Positions 26,946-35,496 of a stretch of DNA of 64,000 nt are shown one piece after another. Under the pieces are notes generated by a model. It saw only the letters and a list, made by a program, of their open reading frames with translations. It made no database searches and was not told where the DNA came from. Source of the stretch: Flavobacterium salmonis (GTDB lineage Bacteria; Bacteroidota; Bacteroidia; Flavobacteriales; Flavobacteriaceae); the NCBI RefSeq assembly GCF_903819435.1, contig NZ_CAIJDP010000089.1:284742-348741 (forward strand), written 5' to 3'. The first letter of the stretch is position 1; every line of letters starts with the position of its first letter. Both the position numbers and the translations under genes were made by a program.

Positions 26946-27503
26946 ATGAAAAAGGTAAACGACAAATCTATCTCCATAACTATCGAAAAGCGTTTACACG
27001 AACATAAAATAGAGCTTAGGATAGGAAACTGGAGCAAAAAATTCGATTTAAATTATGTAAACATTATAATTGCAATGACCTTAAATCATTGCACTAAAAA
27101 CAAGGATTTTATAATTAAAGGTTATCTGATTACATCCAAAACGGTTTATCTGATTTTAAAAACCAATGAAAAAACATTTGATAACCTGCTGAAAAAAATA
27201 GAAATTCATATTCATTTTTTGCTCAAAATACACAAGAAACAAATACAAAACAGCTATGAAAATGATTTTATTGCTGATGAAGAGGATAGCACTTTTTATA
27301 CTATCAGAAGGCCATTATTTAAATTACAGCCCTTAAAAAATGAACATTTGGTACTTCTCATTACAGGAAAAAAAGTAGTACTGCCCTATTATAATCGCGA
27401 GCTTGAAGATTTAAAATTGTTTATTCGAAATCATCCATTTTGTTCGGCTATTGATTATTCGGGAGCAATTGGACCTGTGGATATGACATTACTGAATGAT
27501 TAA
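26946..27503 (+). CDS. Small protein resembling a degenerate REP-type (Y1) transposase fold
   Basis: The 185-aa protein has an order of elements that resembles the REP-associated tyrosine transposase fold: an early strand, a helix IIAMTLNHCTKNKDF, a strand IKGYLITSKTVYLILK where TnpA_REP proteins have the metal-binding HUH motif, then a helix DNLLKKIEIHIHFLLKIH. The two His residues of the HUH motif are absent (the position reads KTVYLIL). The expected catalytic Tyr cannot be placed with certainty. It would therefore be an inactive, co-opted relative. It is 1 nt after the ATPase and 18 nt before the first cargo gene, in the same direction. The similarity is pattern-based and weak. Confidence 0.5.
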   Translation: MKKVNDKSISITIEKRLHEHKIELRIGNWSKKFDLNYVNIIIAMTLNHCTKNKDFIIKGYLITSKTVYLILKTNEKTFDNLLKKIEIHIHFLLKIHKKQIQNSYENDFIADEEDSTFYTIRRPLFKLQPLKNEHLVLLITGKKVVLPYYNRELEDLKLFIRNHPFCSAIDYSGAIGPVDMTLLND

Positions 27504-27521
27504 ACTATAAATTCTGAAAAG

Positions 27522-29528
27522 ATGCAACATCAGAAAAAAATATCCGATAATAAGACAGAAGTATCTGCCGCGAATATAAATCGCGAAAGTAGTTCCGTGC
27601 AGTTAAAAGATAATCGGAAAAGTTCTGCCATTCAGCAAAAACTTTCTGAAAAGACTACAAATCAGGAATCGGGCTTTACACCTATTCAAAGAAAAAAAAA
27701 TAATACCGGTTTGCCCGATAATCTAAAATCAGGAATAGAAAACCTCTCAGGACATTCTATGGGTGATGTAAAAGTACATTACAACTCTGATAAACCTGCA
27801 CAACTCAACGCTCATGCGTATGCTCAGGGAACGAATATTCATGTTGCCTCAGGACAGGAAAAACATTTACCTCACGAAGCATGGCATGTCGTACAGCAAA
27901 AACAAGGACGGGTAAAGCCCACCTTGCAAATGAAGGAAAAAGTGAGTGTAAATAATGATAAAGGTTTAGAAAAAGAAGCTGATGTCATGGGCGCGAAGGC
28001 GTTACAAATGAAATCAAGTTTTCATAATAATAGTGTTATATTATCTGGTGCAAAAAACACAACTCCTAATCATTTACCAATTCAGCGTTATTCCATTAAG
28101 AAAGCGCCTGAAAACAATAGAATTTATTCCCAATCAAATAATGGAAATATGCTTACTGGTATGGGCAGTCCTAATCATGATTTTTATGTGGAGCACACAC
28201 AGGCTTTTCCTGTAATGAATACTATGATCGAGAATTCGCCTTTAGAAATTTTTGGTCGTGCAAAAGAAAAATTATTCGGTAAAAATATGCTAAAAGCCGG
28301 GCTTCGATATAAAACTAATCGATTGGTAGACGAAGGAAGAAAGGAACAAATTAAAAGAAAAGATATAAAAGAAGATTTTTTTGAATCAAAAAAAACAGAA
28401 AATGTTCAATTGCAATATGAGCATAATGTCTTACCGCACATTAAAGCCTATAGACAATTAATTTTAAATTCTGCTAAACATAAAATTGAGAATATTGGTC
28501 TATCAAAACCAGTAGTTTCAGCAATTATAGGTTCTTTATACGAACTGATAACTTCTCTAAATCTCTTTAAAAAAGTATTTAATAGCGAAATCGCAAATAA
28601 AGGAGATTTTTATGAAGATTCTAAAAACCTTGCTCATGTTGGTTTAGAATTAATTAGAACAGTCGATCATCCGCTTTATGAGACTAATTTAACAAAGGCC
28701 AAACTAATTACAGCTAAACAGACATTACTTGAAACCTGGTTTGATGAAGAAGATCGCGATAATCCAAATTTAATAAATCAAATTGTTTATTCTATTCGGG
28801 ATAATTTAAGTACATTAATCAGTGTTTTTCCCAACCAGCCTGTAGATATGATGCCATTTCATCAGTACAATTTTAATTTAGAAATTATCCAAAATTTATT
28901 TTCTCCAGATAATCTGGTACTTTTCAGGGCCTGCGATGTACAAGCTTCTACGTTACTTGGCAACAAACTTACTTCTCAAAATGCGCATCAGTTAAAAAAT
29001 TATAATGCAGGACAAGAAGGTGCTTTTCATTATGCAACAAAAATACTGCAATCAGGTACAGACTGGGTAACACTGGAACATTTTGCCGCATCTGTCAGGG
29101 AAAGAGAAATAAGCGGTATAGGAGGATCTAAATTTAAAAACCTTGATCATACATGGCAATTTATTATGCAGGGACAAAGTCAAAGTACAACTCCAGGTAT
29201 CTCTAATGAAGATAAATATTTTGAAATATATACCAAAATCAGATACTATCTGAAAGGAATCACCCAACATGAAACAGGAACATTTGATACTGCGAGACGA
29301 GATCGTGTAACAGATCCCACAAGAAAAGAACATGAATGGTATGTGCAACTGGGAGATTCAAGTCAATTAGCAAATATTATGGGCTGGCGGGCATTTTATA
29401 AAAAAATTGCGAGTGAAGGTGAAGAAAATGAACTCATAAACTTTTTAGAACGAATGGACTTACCAAGGAGTGATGGGATGGATCCGCTGGTGCACTCTAA
29501 ACAAAGTTGGGATCATTTAAAAAAATAA
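27522..29528 (+). CDS. DUF4157-containing candidate eCIS cargo/toxin 1
   Basis: The 668-aa protein has three parts. Residues 1 to about 54 are polar and disordered. Residues about 55-164 form a DUF4157 module with the metalloprotease-like HEAWH motif (118-122), preceded by VKVHYNSDKPAQLNAHAYAQ and followed by KEADVMGAKALQM. Residues 165-668 are a large C-terminal region of unknown fold with LVLFRACDVQASTLLG and WVTLEHFAASVRERE. DUF4157 proteins are strongly associated with eCIS loci and are regarded as cargo or toxins. The module is almost identical to that of the next gene, while the C-terminal parts are unrelated. No signal peptide is present, as expected for cargo loaded in the cytoplasm. 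No immunity gene is visible. Confidence 0.8.
   Translation: MQHQKKISDNKTEVSAANINRESSSVQLKDNRKSSAIQQKLSEKTTNQESGFTPIQRKKNNTGLPDNLKSGIENLSGHSMGDVKVHYNSDKPAQLNAHAYAQGTNIHVASGQEKHLPHEAWHVVQQKQGRVKPTLQMKEKVSVNNDKGLEKEADVMGAKALQMKSSFHNNSVILSGAKNTTPNHLPIQRYSIKKAPENNRIYSQSNNGNMLTGMGSPNHDFYVEHTQAFPVMNTMIENSPLEIFGRAKEKLFGKNMLKAGLRYKTNRLVDEGRKEQIKRKDIKEDFFESKKTENVQLQYEHNVLPHIKAYRQLILNSAKHKIENIGLSKPVVSAIIGSLYELITSLNLFKKVFNSEIANKGDFYEDSKNLAHVGLELIRTVDHPLYETNLTKAKLITAKQTLLETWFDEEDRDNPNLINQIVYSIRDNLSTLISVFPNQPVDMMPFHQYNFNLEIIQNLFSPDNLVLFRACDVQASTLLGNKLTSQNAHQLKNYNAGQEGAFHYATKILQSGTDWVTLEHFAASVREREISGIGGSKFKNLDHTWQFIMQGQSQSTTPGISNEDKYFEIYTKIRYYLKGITQHETGTFDTARRDRVTDPTRKEHEWYVQLGDSSQLANIMGWRAFYKKIASEGEENELINFLERMDLPRSDGMDPLVHSKQSWDHLKK
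27684..28013 (+). repeat. DUF4157 coding repeat, copy 1
   Basis: About 330 bp coding from IQRKKNNTGLPDNLKSGIEN to GAKALQMK. It is highly similar in protein and DNA to 29652-29981 in the next gene. Protein identity by eye is about 90 percent. Confidence 0.85.
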
Positions 29529-29540
29529 GTTTTGAAAATT

Positions 29541-30779
29541 ATGAAATATTATCAAAATAATAATACAACAAAATATTCTGCCAGTAGTGACACTGGCAAA
29601 ATTATTCAAAATAAAGCAATAGAACTGCAAGACAATCGCCCAGCTTCCATTTTACAAAGAAAAAAGAATAACACTGGCCTTCCCGATAATCTAAAATCAG
29701 GAATTGAAAATCTTTCCGGTCATTCCATGGATGATGTGAAGGTACATTATAACTCCAATAAACCTGCACAACTCAATGCTCACGCCTACGCTCAAGGTAC
29801 GGATATTCATGTTGCTTCAGGACAGGAAAAACATCTGGCACATGAAGCCTGGCATGTTGTTCAGCAAAAACAAGGAAGGGTAAAACCTACTTTGCAGATG
29901 AGAGGTAAGGTAAATGTAAATGATGATAAAGTATTGGAGAATGAGGCTGATGTGATGGGAGCAAAAGCATTGCAAATGAAAATATTTGAAGAAAAACAAA
30001 AAAACAGACAGTTAAAAACAATAAATACGGCAAACATTCAACCAAAATGGATTAGCAATAAAGGTCCGCTTTTAAAATGGGACATTCCTATTAAAGGTGT
30101 GAGATGGTATTATAATCAAAGTAATCATAAAATGTTTTACATAATTGAACAAGGAGGTGATCGTTTTTCTCTATATGCAGGCAAAGAAAATGCCAGAACA
30201 CATGGACAATGGTTGGAGTTAGGAGCTACACCCCTTTTAAACGCTAGTGCTAATGTTATAGATGAAGAAGACGTTTTTACTGATTCAGATAGCGATTCTG
30301 AAGACCCTACACATGAGGGAGTACGCTTAATGCAAAAAGATAAAAAAAACGATTTAGCAGAATTTGACAGGCTGCGTTTCGGGCGCAAAAAAATTTACGA
30401 AGATAAACTAACACATTTTGGAGATAAATCAAAAATTCCATCAAAACACAAACAAACAGAGGGAAAACTAATTGAAGCTTGGATTAAAAAACAGATACTA
30501 GAAAAAGTAACAAAAAAAATGAACGTTATTCAGGGTGATTTAAACAATGTTACTGTTAGGGCTCATGAAGAAACTGGTCAGTCCGTTGAAATAATTATGG
30601 AATGGATACCAACAGTTCGTCAATTTAAAATAGTTGTTTTTGGAGAAAGTCCTTTACTAAAGGAAAAACTAAAAGCTGCTATTCTCGAATTACGCACAAA
30701 CTTTCCTTCTTGGAGAATAACCGCAAAAATGGGAGATCCTGTTGCACGATTAGATCACGATAATATGCATGGAAAATAA
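29541..30779 (+). CDS. DUF4157-containing candidate eCIS cargo/toxin 2
   Basis: The 412-aa protein has a disordered start (1-37) and a DUF4157 module (38-147) with HEAWH at 101-105, nearly identical to that of the gene before it. The C-terminal region (about 148-412) differs completely. It starts with a small globular part (IKGVRWYYNQSNHKMFYI), then an acidic run DEEDVFTDSDSDSEDP (about residue 230), then a helical and mixed domain ending in TAKMGDPVARLDHDNMHGK. I do not recognise it. I chose ATG at 29541; a TTG 9 nt upstream is less likely. It is the last gene of the injection-system cluster and has no obvious terminator behind it. Confidence 0.78.
   Translation: MKYYQNNNTTKYSASSDTGKIIQNKAIELQDNRPASILQRKKNNTGLPDNLKSGIENLSGHSMDDVKVHYNSNKPAQLNAHAYAQGTDIHVASGQEKHLAHEAWHVVQQKQGRVKPTLQMRGKVNVNDDKVLENEADVMGAKALQMKIFEEKQKNRQLKTINTANIQPKWISNKGPLLKWDIPIKGVRWYYNQSNHKMFYIIEQGGDRFSLYAGKENARTHGQWLELGATPLLNASANVIDEEDVFTDSDSDSEDPTHEGVRLMQKDKKNDLAEFDRLRFGRKKIYEDKLTHFGDKSKIPSKHKQTEGKLIEAWIKKQILEKVTKKMNVIQGDLNNVTVRAHEETGQSVEIIMEWIPTVRQFKIVVFGESPLLKEKLKAAILELRTNFPSWRITAKMGDPVARLDHDNMHGK
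29652..29981 (+). repeat. DUF4157 coding repeat, copy 2
   Basis: Second copy of the 330-bp module at 27684-28013. The copies are about 1.64 kb apart in direct orientation and could recombine, deleting or swapping the cargo domain between them. Confidence 0.85.
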
Positions 30780-31221
30780 TTTGTAAAGAAAAGGTGGCCA
30801 TACTTTATATTTGTTTTTCAAACCTTAATTGTTATGAATAACTACCTCGATAAAATATCAACACAAAGATAGCACAGAAATTATTTCTGTATCCACAAAA
30901 ATGAAAGAGGCAATTAGTATGTTTTAATTTTATTAGTGATGAGGCTTTTACAAAATTCATACAGTTAAATGTATATTTTATGCATCAGGTAAATCTTAAA
31001 ATTAGCGTTGCTAAAACATTTTCTTTACAATTTGTCACTCAAAACCCCACTTTTTAAAACCAAATAAACATTGATATTATATTTTTTATTTTTATATTTG
31101 CGCTATTTTTATTTATTCTAAATAATTAAATAAAAAACACAGCTAAATTTAAACCTTTTGAGAATAAAAGTATCTAACAGGCGTATTATTCCCAATTGGC
31201 AAAAAACCTTATATAAAATTT
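30780..31221. other. 442-bp intergenic region after the eCIS locus
   Basis: No ORF longer than a dozen codons is seen. It has two promoter-like sequences: TATATTTG at 30806-30813 with TTG at 30781-30783 (22-nt spacing), and a better one at 31071-31100. A small hairpin ACAGAAA-TTA-TTTCTGT lies at 30876-30892 without a T-tract. No terminator for the injection-system operon is evident. Confidence 0.5.
31071..31100 (+). promoter_or_regulatory. Flavobacterium-type promoter for the ankyrin-ApbE operon
   Basis: TTG at 31071-31073 and TATATTTG at 31093-31100 are 19 nt apart, fitting the TTG-N17-23-TAnnTTTG consensus. Transcription would start near 31107, giving a leader of about 115 nt before the ankyrin gene. 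Confidence 0.65.
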
Positions 31222-32730
31222 ATGAAAAATAACCTTTTTCTTTCTTTTGCCTTAGTGGCTTCTTTATTCGTAAATGCCCAGCAAAAAAACACATTATTAG
31301 AGCAATCTTTCTGGAAAACTTCTCCGGATGTAAGCGCTGTTAAAGCAGAAATAGCAAAAGGCAACAGTCCATCTGCCTCTACTTCAAATGCTTTTGATGT
31401 GGTTGTTATAGCGATTAATAATGATGCTCCAACAGAAATAATTAAATTTTTATTGGAACAACCAGGGAATGAAGTAAACAAACCCACACACGATAACCGA
31501 ATTTATCTTCACTGGGCTGCCGGAAAAGGAAATGCTGAAATCGTAAAATACCTCATTGCAAAAGGTTCTGATATTAATTTAGAAGACAGCCATGGCAGCT
31601 TTCCTGTTACAGCAGCAGCAAGCGCTGGCCAAAACAATACAGAAGTATACGAAGCTTTTTTTAAAGCAGGTATAGATCCAAAGAAAAAATACAAAGATGG
31701 TACAAACCTGTTGCTTATGGCAATACCGTATGACAAAAATCTTTCCATCTCGAATTACTTTATTACAAAAGGATTATCACTTAAAGATGTTGATAATGAT
31801 GGTAATACTGCTTTTGATTATGCAGCCAGAACCGGAAATATTTCACTTTTAAAAACACTATTAGAAAAAGGCGTAAAATATACAGACAATGCACTACTAA
31901 TTGCAGCACAAGGTTCACGCAGGGAAACCAACACAATTGATACCTATAAATATCTTATCGAAGATTTAAAAATAAAACCAACAGCTACAAATAAAGAAGG
32001 ACAAACTGTACTTCATTTTCTGGCAAATAAACCCAACCAGACAGAAATTATCAATTACTTTATAGCAAAAGGAGTAAATAGTAACAAAGCTGACAATGAA
32101 GGAAATACTCCTTTAATGATCACTGCTTCTGCCAGAGAAACAACTGCATTGGAACAATTATTGCCAAATACAAAAAACATCAATACACAGAATTTAAAGG
32201 GAGAATCTGCCTTAACATTAGCGGTTAAAACAGGAACTCCGGGTGCTGTTGAGATTCTTTTAAGTAAAGGAGCTGATACCAAAGTTTTAGACAAAGACGG
32301 AAACAACCTTGGTTTTTATCTAATACAATCTTACCGTCCTCAAATGATGGGACGTGCTGGTGATGGAGCTTCCGCAAAACAAGATCCGTTAGCTGCCAAA
32401 ATAAAATTATTACAGGATAAAGGACTAAACCTGACAACTCCGCAAAAAGACGGAAACACACTATACCATTTAGCTGTCATAAAAAACGATTTAACATTAC
32501 TGAAAAAAATTGCAGATTTAAATATCGACATTAATACTAAAAATAAAGACGGTTTAACGGCTTTGCATAAAGCAGCAATGGTTGCCAAAGATGATACTAT
32601 ATTAAAATATCTTATTTCTGTTGGTGCAAAAAAAGACGTAACAACTGAATTTGACGAAACTGCTTACGCTTTGGCAAAAGAAAATGAATCACTTACTAAA
32701 AGCAATGTTTCTGTTGAATTTTTAAAGTAA
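31222..32730 (+). CDS. Secreted ankyrin-repeat protein
   Basis: The 502-aa protein begins with a signal peptide (NLFLSFALVASLFVNAQ, cleavage after about residue 20) and is then almost entirely ankyrin repeats. Clear repeat units include RIYLHWAAGKGNAEIVKYLI, DGNTAFDYAARTGNISLLKT and GLTALHKAAMVAKDDTILKY; I count roughly ten to twelve, some irregular. Ankyrin arrays bind other proteins, here in the periplasm or outside the cell. It is the first gene of an operon with a DUF2271 protein, a flavin reductase and ApbE, all for envelope flavin chemistry, so it may scaffold one of them. Its last repeat is followed by about 20 ordinary residues. Confidence 0.85.
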   Translation: MKNNLFLSFALVASLFVNAQQKNTLLEQSFWKTSPDVSAVKAEIAKGNSPSASTSNAFDVVVIAINNDAPTEIIKFLLEQPGNEVNKPTHDNRIYLHWAAGKGNAEIVKYLIAKGSDINLEDSHGSFPVTAAASAGQNNTEVYEAFFKAGIDPKKKYKDGTNLLLMAIPYDKNLSISNYFITKGLSLKDVDNDGNTAFDYAARTGNISLLKTLLEKGVKYTDNALLIAAQGSRRETNTIDTYKYLIEDLKIKPTATNKEGQTVLHFLANKPNQTEIINYFIAKGVNSNKADNEGNTPLMITASARETTALEQLLPNTKNINTQNLKGESALTLAVKTGTPGAVEILLSKGADTKVLDKDGNNLGFYLIQSYRPQMMGRAGDGASAKQDPLAAKIKLLQDKGLNLTTPQKDGNTLYHLAVIKNDLTLLKKIADLNIDINTKNKDGLTALHKAAMVAKDDTILKYLISVGAKKDVTTEFDETAYALAKENESLTKSNVSVEFLK

Positions 32731-32789
32731 ACAATCATTAAATTTCAATTTTTTAAATTCCAAATTCCAATAAAATAAATCAATTTCAA

Positions 32790-33272
32790 ATGAAATCTAT
32801 TAAAATTGCCCTTACAGCCGTTCTTATATGTCTTGTTTCTTTCAATATAAATGCACAGTCGGGCAAATACAAATGCATGCTCCAAATGTCAAATTATATG
32901 GGAGAAGGCGCCTATATAGTCGTATCACTAATTAATGCTAAAGGAGATTACGAAAAAACGCTTTATGTGATGGGAGATGACAAAAAATGGTACAAATCAT
33001 TGAAGGAATGGAACAAGTTTTATACAGCTCAAAAAACAGACGATATCAGTGCTAAAACCGGAGCTTCTGTAACTGGTGGAGACCGCAGTATTACTACTAT
33101 TGAAATTGAAAATTCTAAAATAAACAAAGGATACAAATTACGATTTGAATCGGCAGTTGAAGACCAGAAATATTACGTAAACGATCTTGAAATTCCACTT
33201 ACAACTGAAGGTCTCGCTGAAAAAACAGAAGGTAAAGGTTATATCAGATACGTAAGACTGAACAAAATTTAA
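32790..33272 (+). CDS. DUF2271 secreted protein, possible flavinylation substrate
   Basis: The 160-aa protein has a signal peptide (residues 1-22, ending NINAQ) and one DUF2271 domain. The motif KTGASVTGG at about residues 89-97 resembles the [ST]GA[ST]xT site where ApbE attaches FMN to periplasmic proteins, although the usual Asp three residues before the first Ser/Thr is not in place (DDIS lies five to seven residues before). DUF2271 genes are known to cluster with PepSY reductases and ApbE, as here. It lies between the ankyrin gene and the membrane reductase, 28 nt before the latter. A role as a flavin-carrying periplasmic electron carrier is reasonable but unproven. Confidence 0.78.
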   Translation: MKSIKIALTAVLICLVSFNINAQSGKYKCMLQMSNYMGEGAYIVVSLINAKGDYEKTLYVMGDDKKWYKSLKEWNKFYTAQKTDDISAKTGASVTGGDRSITTIEIENSKINKGYKLRFESAVEDQKYYVNDLEIPLTTEGLAEKTEGKGYIRYVRLNKI

Positions 33273-33299
33273 TACGATTATATTTCTAGAATACACGCA

Positions 33300-35483
33300 A
33301 TGACTCTTTCTTTCTGGCGTTACGCACACCTCGCTTTGGCCCTATTTTCCTCTGTATTTCTAATTTTGGCTTCGGTAACCGGAATCATTCTGGCAATCGA
33401 TGCGGCGCAGGAAAAAACATTGCCGTACAAAGCAGCTAATTTTGACCAGTTAACTTTAGGCGAAACACTGCCAATATTAAAAAAAGCATATCCTGAAATT
33501 ACAGAATTGAGTATCGATTACAACCAGTTTGTAACATTGCAGGCAATCGATGAGGATGGAAATGACATCAACGCATATATCGATCCCAAAACCGGTAAGA
33601 CATTAGGCACGCCTTTAAAAAAAAGCGAATTTATTCAATGGGTTACCGGTTTTCATCGTTCCTTGTTTCTTCATGAAGCGGGACGATTTTTTGTTGGTGT
33701 AATTTCGTTTTTATTGTTTCTGATTTCAATTTCGGGTTTTGTGCTTGTTTTAAAAAGACAAAGAGGAATCCGCAACTTTTTTTCGAAAGTAATCAAAGAA
33801 TATTTTGCTCAGTATTACCATGTTGTTTTTGGAAGACTGGCTTTGATTCCGATTTTTATTATTGCACTTACCGGAATGTATCTTTCTCTGGAAAGATTCA
33901 ACTTTTTTATGGGCAATAAAAAAGTCAAACCTGTAAATACCGAACTTTCTTCGGAAGTCAAAAAAACTTCAATCTTTAAAAATACACTTTTATCAGACGT
34001 AAAAAAAATAGAATTTCCTTTTACGGATGACCCTGAAGAATATTACATTATCGAATTAAAAGATCGTGAAATTGAAGTAAATCAGGTTAGCGGCACAGTT
34101 GTTTCTGAAAAATGTTCTCCTGTAACAGTTCAGTTAGCAGCGTTGAGCCTTGATGTTCATACCGGAAGAATCAATGCCGTATGGGCTATTATTCTGGCTA
34201 TTGCCTGCATCAATATTCTTTTCTTTGTTTATTCAGGATTTGCAATTACTTTAAAACGAAGATCTGGTTTAATAAAAAATAAATTCAAAGCGAATGAGAG
34301 CAGCATCATTCTATTAGTAGGTTCTGAAAACGGGAGCTCTTTCAGGTTTGCCAATGCTATTTTGAAGCAACTTACAGATCAGGGACACAAAGCTTTTATA
34401 ACCGAACTAAACCGTTTTTCTGTTTATCCAAAGGCAGAACATATCATTATCTTTTCTTCTACGCATGGTTTAGGAGATCCGCCTTCAAACGGAACTCAAT
34501 TTAAATCTCTTTTGCACAAGCAGAAACAAAAACAGAAAATCAATTTTTCCGTAATCGGTTTTGGGTCAAAATCATATCCTGATTTTTGCAAGTTTGCAGT
34601 AGAAGCCGATCAGCTTCTGGAAATCCAAAACTGGACAGAACGTTTTCTTGAATTGCAGACGGTTAATGACAAATCGGCTGTTGAGTTTGTAAACTGGGTG
34701 AAATTATGGAGCGAAAAAACCGGAATTCCTTTAGCCACGACACCTTCCTTATATAACCATGTTCCAAAAGGACTTCAAAAACTAATGGTTTTAGACAAAA
34801 CAAAAGTTACCGTAACCGAACACACTTTCATATTAACCTTACGGGCCAATATGCGGGCAAAATTCAGTTCGGGAGATTTGCTTGCCATTTATCCTGCAAA
34901 TGATTCACGCGAACGCCTCTACTCTATTGGAAATCATTCCGGAAACATACAATTGGTTGTAAAACTACATCCAAACGGACTGGGTTCCGAATTCTTAAAT
35001 AACCTTGAAGCAGGAAATATCATTAAAGCCCGAATCATACATAATAATGCTTTTCATTTTCCTGCCAAAGCTCCAAAAGTTGCTCTGATTTCAAACGGAA
35101 CAGGAATTGCCCCTTTTCTTGGAATGATTGAGCAAAACAGAAAAAAAACAGAAACTCATTTGTATTGCGGTTTCAGAATGGAAACCGAAACTGTTACGGG
35201 TTACAAAAATTTTTCAGCTGAAATGATTCAGAAACAAAAACTTGCAGGTTTTCATCTGGCTCTTTCCCGGGAAGCAGAACATATTTACGTGATGGATTTG
35301 ATAAAACGTGATGCTTCCTTTTTTGTTAATTTATTACAACAAGGCGGCGTTATCATGATTTGTGGTTCGCTGGCAATGCAAAATGATGTAGAAGCAATTT
35401 TAAACGAATTATGCCTGGAAAGAAACATCAAAAACCTTTATGATTATAAGAAAAACGGACAATTATTAACTGACTGTTATTAA
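33300..35483 (+). CDS. PepSY-flavodoxin-FNR membrane reductase
   Basis: The 727-aa protein fuses a PepSY-type membrane part to a cytoplasmic flavoprotein reductase. Residues 1-325 hold about four membrane segments (near 12-30, 133-152, 178-198 and 290-312) with periplasmic PepSY regions between them. Residues about 335-475 are flavodoxin-like (LLVGSENGSSFRFA, FSSTHGLGDPPSNG), binding FMN. Residues about 490-727 are an FAD/NAD(P)H reductase of the FNR type with RLYSIGN, NGTGIAPFLGMIE and CGSLAMQNDVEAIL. The design moves electrons from cytoplasmic NADPH across the membrane to a periplasmic acceptor. Similar fusions occur in iron-siderophore reduction and in extracytoplasmic flavin transfer. It sits between DUF2271 and ApbE genes. 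Confidence 0.88.
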   Translation: MTLSFWRYAHLALALFSSVFLILASVTGIILAIDAAQEKTLPYKAANFDQLTLGETLPILKKAYPEITELSIDYNQFVTLQAIDEDGNDINAYIDPKTGKTLGTPLKKSEFIQWVTGFHRSLFLHEAGRFFVGVISFLLFLISISGFVLVLKRQRGIRNFFSKVIKEYFAQYYHVVFGRLALIPIFIIALTGMYLSLERFNFFMGNKKVKPVNTELSSEVKKTSIFKNTLLSDVKKIEFPFTDDPEEYYIIELKDREIEVNQVSGTVVSEKCSPVTVQLAALSLDVHTGRINAVWAIILAIACINILFFVYSGFAITLKRRSGLIKNKFKANESSIILLVGSENGSSFRFANAILKQLTDQGHKAFITELNRFSVYPKAEHIIIFSSTHGLGDPPSNGTQFKSLLHKQKQKQKINFSVIGFGSKSYPDFCKFAVEADQLLEIQNWTERFLELQTVNDKSAVEFVNWVKLWSEKTGIPLATTPSLYNHVPKGLQKLMVLDKTKVTVTEHTFILTLRANMRAKFSSGDLLAIYPANDSRERLYSIGNHSGNIQLVVKLHPNGLGSEFLNNLEAGNIIKARIIHNNAFHFPAKAPKVALISNGTGIAPFLGMIEQNRKKTETHLYCGFRMETETVTGYKNFSAEMIQKQKLAGFHLALSREAEHIYVMDLIKRDASFFVNLLQQGGVIMICGSLAMQNDVEAILNELCLERNIKNLYDYKKNGQLLTDCY

Positions 35484-35496
35484 TATTTTTATACCA

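Noticed and set aside
26946..27503. Active REP-type transposase
   Set aside because: The HUH histidines are missing and no flanking REP sequences are seen; at most a degenerate relative.
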